A DNA stretch of 64,000 nt from Paraburkholderia sp. BL23I1N1 (GCF_003610295.1 NZ_RAPV01000001.1:5952001-6016000), one strand, 5' to 3'; positions 34,547 to 45,382 are shown, counted from the first letter of the stretch. A program made the numbers and translations. The notes: generated by a model from the letters alone, not told the origin.

Positions 34547-35269
34547 ATGCCCGATCTCGACTCCGCCACGCTCGAAACACTCCGCCACGTCAGCACCGCC
34601 ACGTTGACCACCCAGTTGTTCAAGCGCGGCCTGCGCAATACGTTCATGCAGGGTGTCGCGCCGCTCGCCGCGCACAGTGGCGCGAATCTGGTCGGTCCGG
34701 CATTCACGCTGCGCAATATTCCCTCGCGCGAAGATATCGACGTGCTCGAACTATTTGCCGATCCGGAGTACGCGCAGCGCAAATGCGTTGAAACCATTCC
34801 GGCCGGCCATGTACTCGTGCAGGATTGCCGCGGCGAGCGCGGCAGCGCCTCGTTCGGTTCGATCCTCTCGCAACGCTTGCAGGTGCGCGGCGTGGCGGGC
34901 ATGGTGTCCGACGGTCCGGTACGCGACAGCACGACGATCGTCGCGCTCGGCATGCCGGTGTTTTGCGCCGGGGCAAGCGCGCCGCCGAATCTGATCCGGC
35001 ACCATGCGGCGGATATCAACGTACCGATCGGCTGCGGCGGTGTAGCCGTGTTTCCCGGCGACGTGATCGTGGGCGATGCGGACGGCGTAGTGGTGATCCC
35101 GCGCAAAATGGCAGCCGACGTTGCGCAGGCCGCGGCCGAGCAGGAACTACTCGAAGCATTTCTCACCGAGCGTATTCGCGACGGCGCTGCCTTGCCCGGC
35201 ACTTATCCGCCAAACGAGAAGACGAAGGCCGCGTACGAGGCGTGGCGGCAAAATCGTCATTCTGAATGA
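34547..35269 (+). CDS. RraA-like / HMG-CHA aldolase family protein
   Basis: The 240-residue protein belongs to the family shared by RraA (RNase E regulator) and 4-hydroxy-4-methyl-2-oxoglutarate aldolase. The family core is GPAFTLRNIP, the Gly-rich VSDGPVRD (with the Arg-Asp pair that binds substrate and metal in the aldolases) and DVIVGDADGVVVIPR. The retained Arg-Asp pair favours an aldolase or decarboxylase over a pure RNase E inhibitor. Members of this length with a C-terminal Tyr-Pro tail are widespread in Burkholderia, with unknown substrates. It is a single gene facing the TetR gene. Confidence 0.85.
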   Translation: MPDLDSATLETLRHVSTATLTTQLFKRGLRNTFMQGVAPLAAHSGANLVGPAFTLRNIPSREDIDVLELFADPEYAQRKCVETIPAGHVLVQDCRGERGSASFGSILSQRLQVRGVAGMVSDGPVRDSTTIVALGMPVFCAGASAPPNLIRHHAADINVPIGCGGVAVFPGDVIVGDADGVVVIPRKMAADVAQAAAEQELLEAFLTERIRDGAALPGTYPPNEKTKAAYEAWRQNRHSE

Positions 35270-35282
35270 ATCAGCCGGGATG

Positions 35283-36056
35283 TCAGTTCGCTTTGCCGGA
35301 ACCGATGCCCTGCATCAGCAAGGCCACCGCATGCCGGGCGATCTCCGCGCCGCCGATATTGCGCCGCATGGGATCGTTACGCCACAGCTTCGAGGCGGCC
35401 AGCGGCAGTATCGTCAGACCCAGCAACGTGACGAATACGAGCGACGGCTCCAGCCCCGCATTCAGGCGCCCTTCCTTTTGCCAGCGCTCGATGGCCGACA
35501 GCGACGCCTTCTGAGCCGCGTCGCCGAAACGTTCATGCATACGCTGGCGCAGCAGGCCGCCGTCGCTGATCACTTCGCGCACCCACAGCGACGGAAACCA
35601 CGGGTTATCGCTCGCCACCTGCACCAAACGCTGCGCAAGTTGCGTGATTGCCGCCACCGGGTCGTCGGGATGTTCCCGGAACGGCACCCCGATCTCCAGC
35701 CGTAAGGGAACGAAACGCTCGTCGATCAGCACGTCGAGCAGCTGATCGCGCGTCTTGAAGTAGTAATGCATCATCGCCGGCGTGAAACCCGCCTCGCGGG
35801 CAATCTCCCCAAGCGTCGTGTCGACGATGCCCTGCCGCGCGAATAAGGCGAGCGCGGCGTCCAGCAAACGGCTGCGTTGCTCCGTGCCGCCAGCCGAACC
35901 CGAAGGCCTGCCGGGGCGACGCGGGGGTGCGGATGCCGCCTTCGCCGGTTCGCTCATGGAAGTTGACGCCGCCTTCGAAAGCTTGCGCGTCTTCTCGGCG
36001 ACCGTCTTGCGCGGTGCGCGTTTCACTTTGTGTTCATCTGCCGGAATCCTTGCCAT
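35283..36056 (-). CDS. TetR-family transcriptional regulator
   Basis: The 257-residue protein has an extended basic, Lys/Ala/Pro-rich N-terminus (about 1-58). A TetR HTH (about 60-105, LLDAALALFARQGIVDTTLGEIAREAGFTPAMMHYYF) and a helical ligand domain follow. It is divergent from an MFS efflux gene, with an AT-rich inverted-repeat region between them, so it most likely represses that pump and releases it on binding a drug-like ligand. The ATG at 36056 is the first Met that includes the basic tail. Confidence 0.93.
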   Translation of the reverse strand: MARIPADEHKVKRAPRKTVAEKTRKLSKAASTSMSEPAKAASAPPRRPGRPSGSAGGTEQRSRLLDAALALFARQGIVDTTLGEIAREAGFTPAMMHYYFKTRDQLLDVLIDERFVPLRLEIGVPFREHPDDPVAAITQLAQRLVQVASDNPWFPSLWVREVISDGGLLRQRMHERFGDAAQKASLSAIERWQKEGRLNAGLEPSLVFVTLLGLTILPLAASKLWRNDPMRRNIGGAEIARHAVALLMQGIGSGKAN

Positions 36057-36090
36057 TGCATTCAATTTGACGAGTGACGCGATGTCGCAT

Positions 36091-37679
<1,589 letters not shown>

Positions 37680-38120
37680 TTCCGTATCGCGTTTTTGCAG
37701 GCATTTTCTGCGAGCGTTTTCTGCAAGCGCTTGATGACGAGGTCGAACGCCACGGGCTTCGACCTCGTTCTGTTTTCGTCGCCGCCCTTCCGTTCCGCCG
37801 AGCCCGCGGTCGTTAGCTCGCCTGCAAGTCATGGCCACGCAATCGATGTGAAAAAAACGACCCGCCTGTTCGTTCTGCCGACATATGAAGTGTTTCGTCA
37901 TACCTACAAATGTGCTTTTCCGCATCTGGGGTAGGTGAGAACGTCGATTGACGTTCTCACCGAAACGCCACATATTTCAAGCAGCGGCACCGCAAGCGAG
38001 AACTTGCGTCCCAAGGCTCTCCGGCGCATGTGGATCGTGATTTCCGCGGACGTACCTCCTGCCTCAACACGATCTGGAGCATGCCGTAACGACGTTGTTT
38101 TCCACAGGTGGGGCCACAGC
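37680..38120. other. Intergenic region between MFS and zinc-ribbon genes
   Basis: About 440 bp. It holds one perfect 12-bp inverted repeat (see 37934-37961). Otherwise no promoter or RNA could be assigned. Confidence 0.5.
37934..37961. repeat. Perfect 12-bp inverted repeat (stem-loop)
   Basis: GGTGAGAACGTC, 4-nt loop GATT, GACGTTCTCACC. There is no T-run on either side, so it is an operator or RNA hairpin rather than a terminator. Confidence 0.7.
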
Positions 38121-39191
38121 ATGTCCACCCAGACAATACTCGGCCATAGTTTTCCGATGCCCTGCAAACGCTGTGGCGGCGCCCTGTACCGGCAAGTCGA
38201 CTATTGTCCATATTGCGGCGCGGTACATCCACTCGACGCCGGCCCACACAAGCGCACCGTGATTCCCGGCAGCCGCGCCAGCGCCAGCGCTAGCGCCATG
38301 AACAAGGCGGCGCAGAAGAGCGGCTTCGATCCGGCAGAGCCGGCTGAAACCGAACCCACCGTGCAGGCTGCGTTTGTCGACGAAGCCGCTCCTATCGAGC
38401 CTCCGCTGCAACTGCCGGTACTCGCGTCGCTTCCTGCGCGCACCGATCCGCCGCATTCCACCGACGCGCCGCAATCTGAAGGCCGCAGTGCTGTCCCGTT
38501 GCGCCGGGTGCTGCTCGCGATCGCGGCCATTGGCGCAATCGGACTAGCGTATGTCGCTTACGCGCTATTCAGCGACAACCGCGAATCGCAGAACGGCAAT
38601 GCCGAGCAGACAGCAGACAACGTCCAGGACGCGAGGACGGCAACCGGCACAATTGCGCCCTACGCGCCGGCTCAATCGACGAAAGAGGCGACAGCGAGTA
38701 AGCCCGCCGTCCCTAGCCCCACCAGTCCCACCAAAGCCGCACCGGCGATGCCATCCATGCCCATCGCGCCGCCATTGGCCGCAGCGCCCGTAAAACCGGC
38801 GACGCCGCAGTTCCGCGATGCCGCGCAAGCGCTGCAGACAGCCCGTCTCGCCTTCCGCGCCAACGATCTGTCCGCGGCACAGGTGGCGCTTGGCGCAGCG
38901 CAAACGCTGCAACCCGGCAATAGCGACGCGCAAAGCCTGCAGACGGAATTGAAGCCGCTCGCCGCGCGCCGCGACGCCGCGTTGCAGGCAGCGCAAGCGT
39001 GCGCAACGCAACAGTCGTGGAGCTGCGCACGTCAGCACGCCAACGAGGCGCTCGCGATCGACACCGGCAACGACGCCGCAAAAACGATCCTCGAGCGCGT
39101 AATTCACGAGACAGGTTGGGCGCCAATCAAGCCGCATGCAGCGGTAGACAGTCCGCTCATCGATAAATCGTTTGGATACCGAATTGCATAG
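38121..39191 (+). CDS. Zinc-ribbon membrane protein with Pro/Ala linker and TPR-like C-terminus
   Basis: The 356-residue protein starts with a double-Cys zinc ribbon (CKRCGG...CPYCG, residues ~15-33). A polar linker and one membrane helix (RVLLAIAAIGAIGLAYVAYALF, about 134-155) follow, then a Pro/Ala/Thr-rich periplasmic linker and a helical TPR-like repeat region (about 230-330, AQALQTARLAFRANDLSAAQVALGAAQTL). The ATG at 38121 follows a GGTGGGG site. No known function; the zinc ribbon would be cytoplasmic. The TAXI gene downstream could be related. Confidence 0.75.
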   Translation: MSTQTILGHSFPMPCKRCGGALYRQVDYCPYCGAVHPLDAGPHKRTVIPGSRASASASAMNKAAQKSGFDPAEPAETEPTVQAAFVDEAAPIEPPLQLPVLASLPARTDPPHSTDAPQSEGRSAVPLRRVLLAIAAIGAIGLAYVAYALFSDNRESQNGNAEQTADNVQDARTATGTIAPYAPAQSTKEATASKPAVPSPTSPTKAAPAMPSMPIAPPLAAAPVKPATPQFRDAAQALQTARLAFRANDLSAAQVALGAAQTLQPGNSDAQSLQTELKPLAARRDAALQAAQACATQQSWSCARQHANEALAIDTGNDAAKTILERVIHETGWAPIKPHAAVDSPLIDKSFGYRIA

Positions 39192-39394
39192 CGGTTGGCG
39201 AGATCGATTGCTCTCGCCGACCGCCGTGAATCACGGCACGCGCGATCGCACCGGCGATCGTTTGCCCACTGAGCGGAAACAGACGGACAAGGCACGCGCA
39301 GCACACCGAACATGAGCGGGCAAGCCGGCTCGCCGGTGCTTCGCGCGTGCCGGCGCGAGAAGCAGTTCAACCCTGACCGATAGGAAGGTAGATC

Positions 39395-40480
39395 ATGCTG
39401 AAGAGACTTCTGGCGGGATGGCTGGGGCTGCTGCTGATGATCGTGTCTTCGATGGCAAGCGCCGAGCCTGCGCACTACAAGATCGTCACCGGTCCGGAAC
39501 GGGGCACGTATATTCAGATCGGCCAGGATCTGTCGAAATGGGTCGCGCAGCCGGCGGGCATCGACCTGGACGTGATGGCATCGAAGGGCTCGGCCGAGAA
39601 CGTTCAGCGCATGCGCTTCGAGCCGGGCGTAAAGCTCGCGCTGGTGCAGTCCGACGTGTATCAGGCCTATATCGACATGGCCAACGCCGGCAATACCGAC
39701 GCGGGCACGACAATCCGGCCGCTCCGGCTCATCATGCCGCTCTATGACGAGGAAATTAACGTCGTGGTGCGCGCGGACTCGCCAATGAAAACCTTCGCCG
39801 ACATCAAGGACAAGAGCATCAGCGTGGGTCTCATCGGCAGCGGCACCGCTCAATCGGCCACGACGCTCTATCACCTGATGTTCGGGCAGGGCATTCCCGA
39901 GCAGAACATCCAGCACCTGAGTAACGAAGACGCGCTGGCCGCATTGATCGTCAAGAAGGTGGATGTTGCGATCATCGTGGTCGGGCAGCCGGCGAAACTG
40001 TTCACCGACATGAACCCCGAACTGCTGCAACAGATCCGCCCTCTGAGGGTCGATCCCAACGCACCCGAAACCGCTCGCGCGAAGCAAACGTATTTTCCCG
40101 CCACGCTCCGCGCAACCAGCTATCCGAACTGGCTGAAAGAAGACGTCCCCACGCTGACGGTGAAGGCCTTTCTCGTCACCTACGATTACGGGCTGCGCGA
40201 TACCGTCGGCAACCTGAATCATTTTGCCGACTCGTTATGCGCCAACTTCGACAATCTGCAGGAACACGGGCATCCGAAGTGGAAGCAGGTGAAACTCGAA
40301 TTGCCGACGCTCGTGCGCGGATGGAAATACTACGGCCCCGTGGAGAAACATTTGCGCGCGTGTATCACGAACCGGAACGCGGGGATCAGCGCGACGGCGG
40401 CGCAAGCGCAGGCCCAAGCCGCTCAGAAACCGCACGCCGCCTGCACGGATCAGGAGCGTCTGCTTTTGCTATGCAAGTAA
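39395..40480 (+). CDS. TAXI-family TRAP transporter solute-binding protein (orphan)
   Basis: The 361-residue protein has a signal peptide (LLAGWLGLLLMIVSSMASA) and the TAXI fold. Its signature segments are TGPERGTYIQIGQDLSKWV, GSAENVQRM and VGLIGSGTAQSATTLYH. TAXI proteins bind small organic acids for TRAP uptake, but no TRAP membrane genes are adjacent. The C-terminus is extended by an Ala/Gln-rich segment ending in a Cys-containing tail (CTDQERLLLLCK). A strong AGGAAGG ribosome site precedes the ATG. Confidence 0.9.
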   Translation: MLKRLLAGWLGLLLMIVSSMASAEPAHYKIVTGPERGTYIQIGQDLSKWVAQPAGIDLDVMASKGSAENVQRMRFEPGVKLALVQSDVYQAYIDMANAGNTDAGTTIRPLRLIMPLYDEEINVVVRADSPMKTFADIKDKSISVGLIGSGTAQSATTLYHLMFGQGIPEQNIQHLSNEDALAALIVKKVDVAIIVVGQPAKLFTDMNPELLQQIRPLRVDPNAPETARAKQTYFPATLRATSYPNWLKEDVPTLTVKAFLVTYDYGLRDTVGNLNHFADSLCANFDNLQEHGHPKWKQVKLELPTLVRGWKYYGPVEKHLRACITNRNAGISATAAQAQAQAAQKPHAACTDQERLLLLCK

Positions 40481-40504
40481 TGTGGCGTGGCGACGAGCGC
40501 GCGT

Positions 40505-41992
40505 TCAGGCGTGCTCTTTCGCTGCGGCCGACACATCCATTGCCCGTTGCAGCGCCTCGTACACCTTCGGCCGGTTGCACTGCGACACGTTAAAGCGCAG
40601 AAAACCGGCCGCCGATTGCGACGCACTGAACACATTGCCCGGCGCGAACACCACGCTCTCGGCCAACGCGTGACGCGCGATGTCGGCGGCGTCGAGCGCA
40701 TCCGGCAGGCGCGCCCACACGAATATACCGGCGCGCGGCCGCGTCCACACTTCCAGCCCTGCGTAGCCCAACCGCCTGATCGTCTCGCTCATGGCGTCCG
40801 CGAGTTTCGCGCGCATCGATTCCAGATGCCGCCGGTACGTGCCATCCACCAGCAGCCGATGCACGACGCTCGCAGCAAGCTGGCCGTTGCCGAACGAGGT
40901 GGCCAGCTTCAGATCGACCAGCGGCTCGACCCATTCGCTGCGCGCCGCGATGTAGCCGCAGCGCACGGCCGCAGACAAGGTCTTCGAAAAACTGCCGATC
41001 GAGACCACCCGCGCGAGACCGTCGAACGCCGCGAGACGCGGCGCCGGTTCGTCCTCGAAATCGGCGAAGATATCGTCCTCGACGATCAGCAGATTGTGCT
41101 CGCCCGCCAGTTTCAGCAGCCGATGCGCGACGGCCGGCGCAAGCGTGGCGCCGGTCGGATTGTGGATCGCGGAATTGGTCACGTAAAGCCGCGGACGGTG
41201 CTCGATCAACGCGCGCTCGAATGCCGCCAGATCGGGGCCGGACGGCGTATAAGGCACACCGACGATGCGGGCACGGTGCGCGCGCAGCAGCGCCTGAAAA
41301 TTGAAGTAGCACGGATCGTCGATCAGGACCGTGTCGCCGGGTTCGAGCAGAAAACGGCAGACGAGATCGAGCGCATGCGTGCCGCCGTCGGTCAGCACGA
41401 TCTGTTCGGGCGGCGCCGCCACGCCATGCTGCGCAAGCCGCCAGGCGAGTTGCTGACGCAGCGCGGGTAACCCGAGCGGGCTTGCATAGTCGGCGAGCGG
41501 CGACTGCGGATCGCGCGCCACGGCACGCAACGCGCGGCGCACGCCGTCTTCCGGCAGCCATGAGGGCGGCATCCAGCCGCAACCCGGCTTGAACACCTTC
41601 GCACCGGCCTCCAGCGATTGCCGCGTGAGCCACAGCGGATCGACCTCGCGATCCAGCCGCGGCCCGAGATCGGCGAGCGCGAGCGGCGGCGCATGACCCG
41701 ACACGAAAAAGCCGGAACCGCGCCGCGCCACGATCACCCCTTCCGCGACCAGCCGGTCGTACGCTTCCACCACTGTCGACTTTGACACACCGAGTGTCTC
41801 CGTCATCGCACGGATCGACGGCACGCGCGCGCCCGGCATCAGCGAACGGCTCGCGATACGCTCGCGCAAGCTGTCCATCACCGTACCGACCCGCGTACCG
41901 GCTTGTGCGCCGGTTTGTGCGCCGGCTTGTGCGCCGGTTTGTGCCCCGATTTGCGCGCCCGAGGCCGCTCGCTTGCTATCACTTTCCGCCAT
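40505..41992 (-). CDS. MocR/PdxR-type regulator (GntR HTH + aminotransferase fold)
   Basis: The 495-residue protein has an N-terminal GntR HTH (about 45-110, VPSIRAMTETLGVSKSTVVEAYDRL) and a large type I aminotransferase domain. The PLP-binding Lys lies in SIGSFSKTLSAAVRCGY. Unusual is the N-terminal repeat GAQIGAQTGAQAGAQTGAQ (about 13-31), encoded by ~12-bp DNA repeats. The regulator is divergent from an EamA exporter gene, whose promoter carries 9-bp-spaced GTAC repeats, so this pair probably controls amino-acid or vitamin B6-related export. The start is the ATG at 41992; a later start at the HTH is possible. Confidence 0.88.
   Translation of the reverse strand: MAESDSKRAASGAQIGAQTGAQAGAQTGAQAGTRVGTVMDSLRERIASRSLMPGARVPSIRAMTETLGVSKSTVVEAYDRLVAEGVIVARRGSGFFVSGHAPPLALADLGPRLDREVDPLWLTRQSLEAGAKVFKPGCGWMPPSWLPEDGVRRALRAVARDPQSPLADYASPLGLPALRQQLAWRLAQHGVAAPPEQIVLTDGGTHALDLVCRFLLEPGDTVLIDDPCYFNFQALLRAHRARIVGVPYTPSGPDLAAFERALIEHRPRLYVTNSAIHNPTGATLAPAVAHRLLKLAGEHNLLIVEDDIFADFEDEPAPRLAAFDGLARVVSIGSFSKTLSAAVRCGYIAARSEWVEPLVDLKLATSFGNGQLAASVVHRLLVDGTYRRHLESMRAKLADAMSETIRRLGYAGLEVWTRPRAGIFVWARLPDALDAADIARHALAESVVFAPGNVFSASQSAAGFLRFNVSQCNRPKVYEALQRAMDVSAAAKEHA
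41891..41961. repeat. 12-bp coding microsatellite in the MocR-type gene
   Basis: Tandem units close to GTTTGTGCGCCG / GCTTGTGCGCCG (plus strand) encode Gly-Ala-Gln-Thr/Ala repeats on the minus strand. The tract varies by multiples of 3 bp, so length changes would keep the frame. Confidence 0.7.
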
Positions 41993-41993
41993 C

Positions 41994-42035
41994 TGTACTG
42001 CTCCATGTTCGGTACAGTTTGTACGAATTGTACTG
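41994..42035. promoter_or_regulatory. Direct GTAC repeats in the MocR/EamA divergent promoter
   Basis: GTAC cores at 41995, 42012, 42021 and 42030; the last three are exactly 9 bp apart (GGTACAGTT, TGTACGAAT, TGTACTGAT). MocR-family regulators bind direct repeats, so this is a likely operator. Confidence 0.6.
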
Positions 42036-42108
42036 ATCCGTAGCTTACCCTTTGCAGCGGAAAAGCGGATGCTATGCATTCTATTTTCGATGCGCACGGA
42101 CTCTTTCG

Positions 42109-42996
42109 ATGGACAAGACAACGAACGGCTGGGTGAGCGGCATGGTGGGCGTGTTGATTTTCAGCGGCTCGCTGCCCGCCACCCGCATCGCCGTGCAAGG
42201 CCTCGATCCGGTGTTTCTGACGGTCGCCCGCGCGACCATCGCGGGCACGCTGGGTCTGTTGCTCCTGCTGGTGTTTCGCGAGGCGCGGCCCGCCAGGCGC
42301 GATCTCATTCCGCTGGTGGTGGTCGCGCTCGGCGTGGTGGTCGGCTTTCCGCTCCTGACCGCCCTCGCGCTGCGCCACGTCAACGCCGCGCACGCCGTGG
42401 TGTTCGTCGGGCTCCTGCCGCTGTTCACCGCGATCTTCGGCGTGCTGCGCGGCGGCGAGCGCCCGCAGCCGGCGTTCTGGGTGTTCTCGGCGCTCGGCAG
42501 CGGCGCGGTGGTCGCGTTCGCCTTGCGCCACGGCATCGACGCGTCGCCAATCGGCGATGCGCTGATGCTGGCGGCGATCGTCGTCTGCGGCCTCGGTTAT
42601 GCCGAAGGCGCGCGGCTGTCGCGCCATCTCGGTGGCTGGCAGGTGATTTCGTGGGCGCTGGTGCTGTCGCTGCCGGTGATGCTGCCGCTCGCTTTGTGGA
42701 CGCGGCCGGCCTCGTTTGAAGGCGTGAGCCACGCGGCGCTGTGGGGGCTCGCTTACGTGTCGCTCTTCAGCATGCTGATCGGCTTCGTGTTCTGGTATCG
42801 CGGGCTGGCGCTCGGCGGCATCGCGGGGGTCGGGCAACTGCAGTTGCTGCAGCCGTTTTTCGGCTTGCTGCTCGCCGGCTTGCTGCTGCACGAACAGGTG
42901 CCGCCCGCGATGATCCTGGTGACGGTCGTGGTGGTGGCGTGTGTAGCGGGCGCGCGGCGCTTCTCGCGGACCGCGCCGGTGCGGCCGGCAGTCTGA
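42109..42996 (+). CDS. EamA/DMT-family exporter
   Basis: The 295-residue membrane protein has ten predicted helices and two EamA repeats (about 7-140 and 150-290). The second repeat carries the typical LAYVSLFSMLIGFVFWYRGL and LQLLQPFFGLLLAGLLLHEQ motifs. DMT proteins of this type export amino acids or other metabolites. It is divergent from the MocR-type regulator, which probably controls it. The ATG at 42109 is chosen because an upstream start would read through the operator repeats. Confidence 0.93.
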   Translation: MDKTTNGWVSGMVGVLIFSGSLPATRIAVQGLDPVFLTVARATIAGTLGLLLLLVFREARPARRDLIPLVVVALGVVVGFPLLTALALRHVNAAHAVVFVGLLPLFTAIFGVLRGGERPQPAFWVFSALGSGAVVAFALRHGIDASPIGDALMLAAIVVCGLGYAEGARLSRHLGGWQVISWALVLSLPVMLPLALWTRPASFEGVSHAALWGLAYVSLFSMLIGFVFWYRGLALGGIAGVGQLQLLQPFFGLLLAGLLLHEQVPPAMILVTVVVVACVAGARRFSRTAPVRPAV

Positions 42997-43107
42997 ACAG
43001 GGTTTCGCCCGCGCGAGCGCGTCCGCATTTTTGGGACCGCGCGGTTGGCTGTCGGTTGAATATGTCATCATCCTGATGATCGATCCACCACCCGCGCCGC
43101 GACTACG

Positions 43108-44013
43108 ATGCCGACCGCTTTTGCTCAAACCGTCGAAGCCCGCTTTGCCGAACTCACGCCCACATCCAAACGCGTCGCCAGTTACATGCTGGCGAATCTC
43201 GAGCGGCTCGGCCTCGAAACCGCCGATCAGATCGCCCAGCAAGCCGGCACCAGCGGCATCTCGGTGGGCCGGTTTTTACGCAGCATCGGCTACCAGAACC
43301 TCGACGACCTGAAGCGCGAACTGCGCGGCGCGCAGGAACGCCCGTGGCTGATTACCGACCGGCTCGACGCATTTCGCCGCACCTCCGGTCAGCACGACGA
43401 AGCCACACTCGCCGCAAGCGAGCCCGGCGCAGCCAACTCCGCCCCCAACCCCGCTCTCGCCCACTCGCTCGAACTTGAAATCGGCGCGATCCAGCATGTC
43501 TACTGCCTTGCGCAATCGCCGGTGTTCGCCCGCATGGCCGACCGTATTTCAAATGCGGACGCCGTCTATATCCTCGGCATTCAGTCCACGCGCGGCATCA
43601 GCAACGCGTTCTACAGCTACCTCGAGTACATCCGCCCGCGCGTCTTCTATTCGGACGGCATGTCGGGCTCCTATGTCGATTCGTTGAACTCCGAGTTCAA
43701 ATCGCCCTATCTGATCATCACCGATACGCGCGCCTACTCGATGATCGCGCGCCGCTATTGCGAAGCCGCCACGCGCCGTGGCCTGCCCTTCGCGCTCGTC
43801 ACCGATATTTACTGCCCGTGGGCGCGCGAGTTCGACGGCGATCTGTTGCAGGTGAAAACCGATGTCGGTCAGTTCTGGGATTCGCTGGCGCCGCTTACCT
43901 GCCTGTTCAACCTGCTGATCTCCGCGATTGTCGAACGGCTCGGGCCGGGCATCGACGAACGCGTTGCACGTAATCGCGAACTGCAAAGCGAATTCGACCA
44001 GTTCGATCTTTGA
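43108..44013 (+). CDS. MurR/RpiR-family transcriptional regulator
   Basis: The 301-residue protein has an N-terminal HTH_6 domain (about 1-78, SKRVASYMLANLERLGLETADQIAQQAGTS) and a SIS sugar-phosphate-isomerase-like domain (about 145-285, VYILGIQSTRGISNAFYSYLEY). RpiR regulators sense phosphosugars or related metabolites. A low-complexity linker (about 95-120) separates the domains. It sits alone between the EamA and a small secreted-protein gene, so its target is not evident from context. Confidence 0.9.
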   Translation: MPTAFAQTVEARFAELTPTSKRVASYMLANLERLGLETADQIAQQAGTSGISVGRFLRSIGYQNLDDLKRELRGAQERPWLITDRLDAFRRTSGQHDEATLAASEPGAANSAPNPALAHSLELEIGAIQHVYCLAQSPVFARMADRISNADAVYILGIQSTRGISNAFYSYLEYIRPRVFYSDGMSGSYVDSLNSEFKSPYLIITDTRAYSMIARRYCEAATRRGLPFALVTDIYCPWAREFDGDLLQVKTDVGQFWDSLAPLTCLFNLLISAIVERLGPGIDERVARNRELQSEFDQFDL

Positions 44014-44188
44014 ATCCAGCCGTGCTTTCGAGCATGACGCGGACGGTCTGCAACACATAGCCGTCATGCGCGATCTCCAGCGCGACGCTAACGTTCTGCT
44101 CGACCATGAGGAACGTCACACCTTGCCAAAGAAGCCGGAGGCCGCCTTGCGGTATCCTCACCGGCTCGTTCACAAGGAGAATGGATTC

Positions 44189-44500
44189 ATGAAGTTTTCG
44201 ATTTGCGTGGCGCTCGCCGCCCTGACGCTGTCCGCCACCGCGTACGCCCAGACCTCGCAAACCTTTCGCTTCGGCGAAGGCCAGAGCGCGCTGCCGGCCG
44301 GCAACACCCATCCGGCGCCCGCGCCGGCCGCACAGGCCCAACAGCCGCAACCGCAGCCGATGCAAGCCCAGCCTCAACCGCAACCACAACCCGCGGAACA
44401 TGCTCCGGCCAAGACCAAGGCCAAGCCGAAGCACAAGGCAAAGCATCACCGGCATTACCGCGGGCATGTGACACAGCCGGATATGTACTCGCATAGCTGA
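44189..44500 (+). CDS. Small secreted Pro/Gln-rich, Lys/His-rich protein, unknown function
   Basis: The 103-residue product has a clear signal peptide (MKFSICVALAALTLSATAYA, cut after AYA). A Pro/Ala/Gln repeat region (about 45-75) and a basic tail rich in Lys and His (KPKHKAKHHRHYRGH, about 80-94) follow. The tail could bind metal or nucleic acid/LPS phosphate, but this is a guess from composition. The ATG at 44189 has an ideal AAGGAGA site at about -12. No homologous family was recognised. Confidence 0.75.
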   Translation: MKFSICVALAALTLSATAYAQTSQTFRFGEGQSALPAGNTHPAPAPAAQAQQPQPQPMQAQPQPQPQPAEHAPAKTKAKPKHKAKHHRHYRGHVTQPDMYSHS

Positions 44501-44770
44501 GCGCCGGAAAACACACCGCGTGCACGCATCTGCGCGAGGAAATCCGTAGCGCCCGGCACAGTCGCATGGACGGGCGCTACGCGCGACACCTCGGACACAT
44601 CAATCACTTCTGCCTACACCGAACGCACCCTACCTCAGTCGCGCCAGTCACCTACGCATACGCCGATACCGTCTATAGCTCATGGCGAATTTTGACGCGC
44701 TTCAAATTCGCGCGCGCGGCGGGCATAGTAAAACGTATCCGCAGACTCACCGGCCACGACAGGAACACGC

Positions 44771-45382
44771 ATGAGCACCACCCGCCCCGCGCCCTCCACA
44801 CCCCATACAACTGATTCAGCCTCCACCCAGCCGCCCGCCGCGCCCTTGATCCGCGACGCCACCGAAGCCGATCTGCCCGCGATCCAGGCGATCTATGCGC
44901 ACCACGTGCTGACCGGGGTTGCTTCGTTCGAAGAAATCCCACCTTCCGTCGACGATCTGCGCACGCGGCTCGCGTCCGTGCGCAGCCACGGGCTGCCTTA
45001 CATGGTCGCCGAGATCGACGGTGAAATCGCCGGCTATTGCTACGCGACGCCGTACCGGCCGCGCGCCGCCTATCGCAACACGATCGAAGATTCGATCTAT
45101 GTGAGCGACGCGTATCGTGGGCGAGGCCTGGGGCGCGTGCTATTGCAGGCGCTGATCGAACGTTGCGAAACCGGACCGTGGCGCCAGATGGTCGCCGTGA
45201 TCGCCGACGGCGGCAGCGGTGGTTCGCTGTCCCTGCATACACAACTGGGTTTCGAATTGACCGGCACGTTGAAGGCGGTCGGGTTCAAGCACGGCCGCTG
45301 GCTCGATACCACGTTGATGCAGCGCCCACTGGGCGTGGGCGATTCGAGCGCACCGGACGACGTGCCGCAGGGCCGCGGATAA
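44771..45382 (+). CDS. GNAT N-acetyltransferase, phosphinothricin acetyltransferase-like
   Basis: The 203-residue protein has a ~25-residue disordered N-terminus, then the GNAT domain (about 27-185). The PAT-like segments are AIYAHHVLTGVASFEE and AYRNTIEDSIYVS. The acetyl-CoA P-loop is YRGRGLGRVLL, and the end reads GFKHGRWLDTTLMQRPL. Members acetylate phosphinothricin, methionine sulfone/sulfoximine or other small amino acids. A likely terminator hairpin (45409-45437) follows. Confidence 0.92.
   Translation: MSTTRPAPSTPHTTDSASTQPPAAPLIRDATEADLPAIQAIYAHHVLTGVASFEEIPPSVDDLRTRLASVRSHGLPYMVAEIDGEIAGYCYATPYRPRAAYRNTIEDSIYVSDAYRGRGLGRVLLQALIERCETGPWRQMVAVIADGGSGGSLSLHTQLGFELTGTLKAVGFKHGRWLDTTLMQRPLGVGDSSAPDDVPQGRG

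Noticed and set aside
33532..35202. 556-residue frame extending the response regulator upstream
   Set aside because: The extra part runs antisense through the RraA-like gene and has no domain; a good ATG with GGAG exists at 34044.
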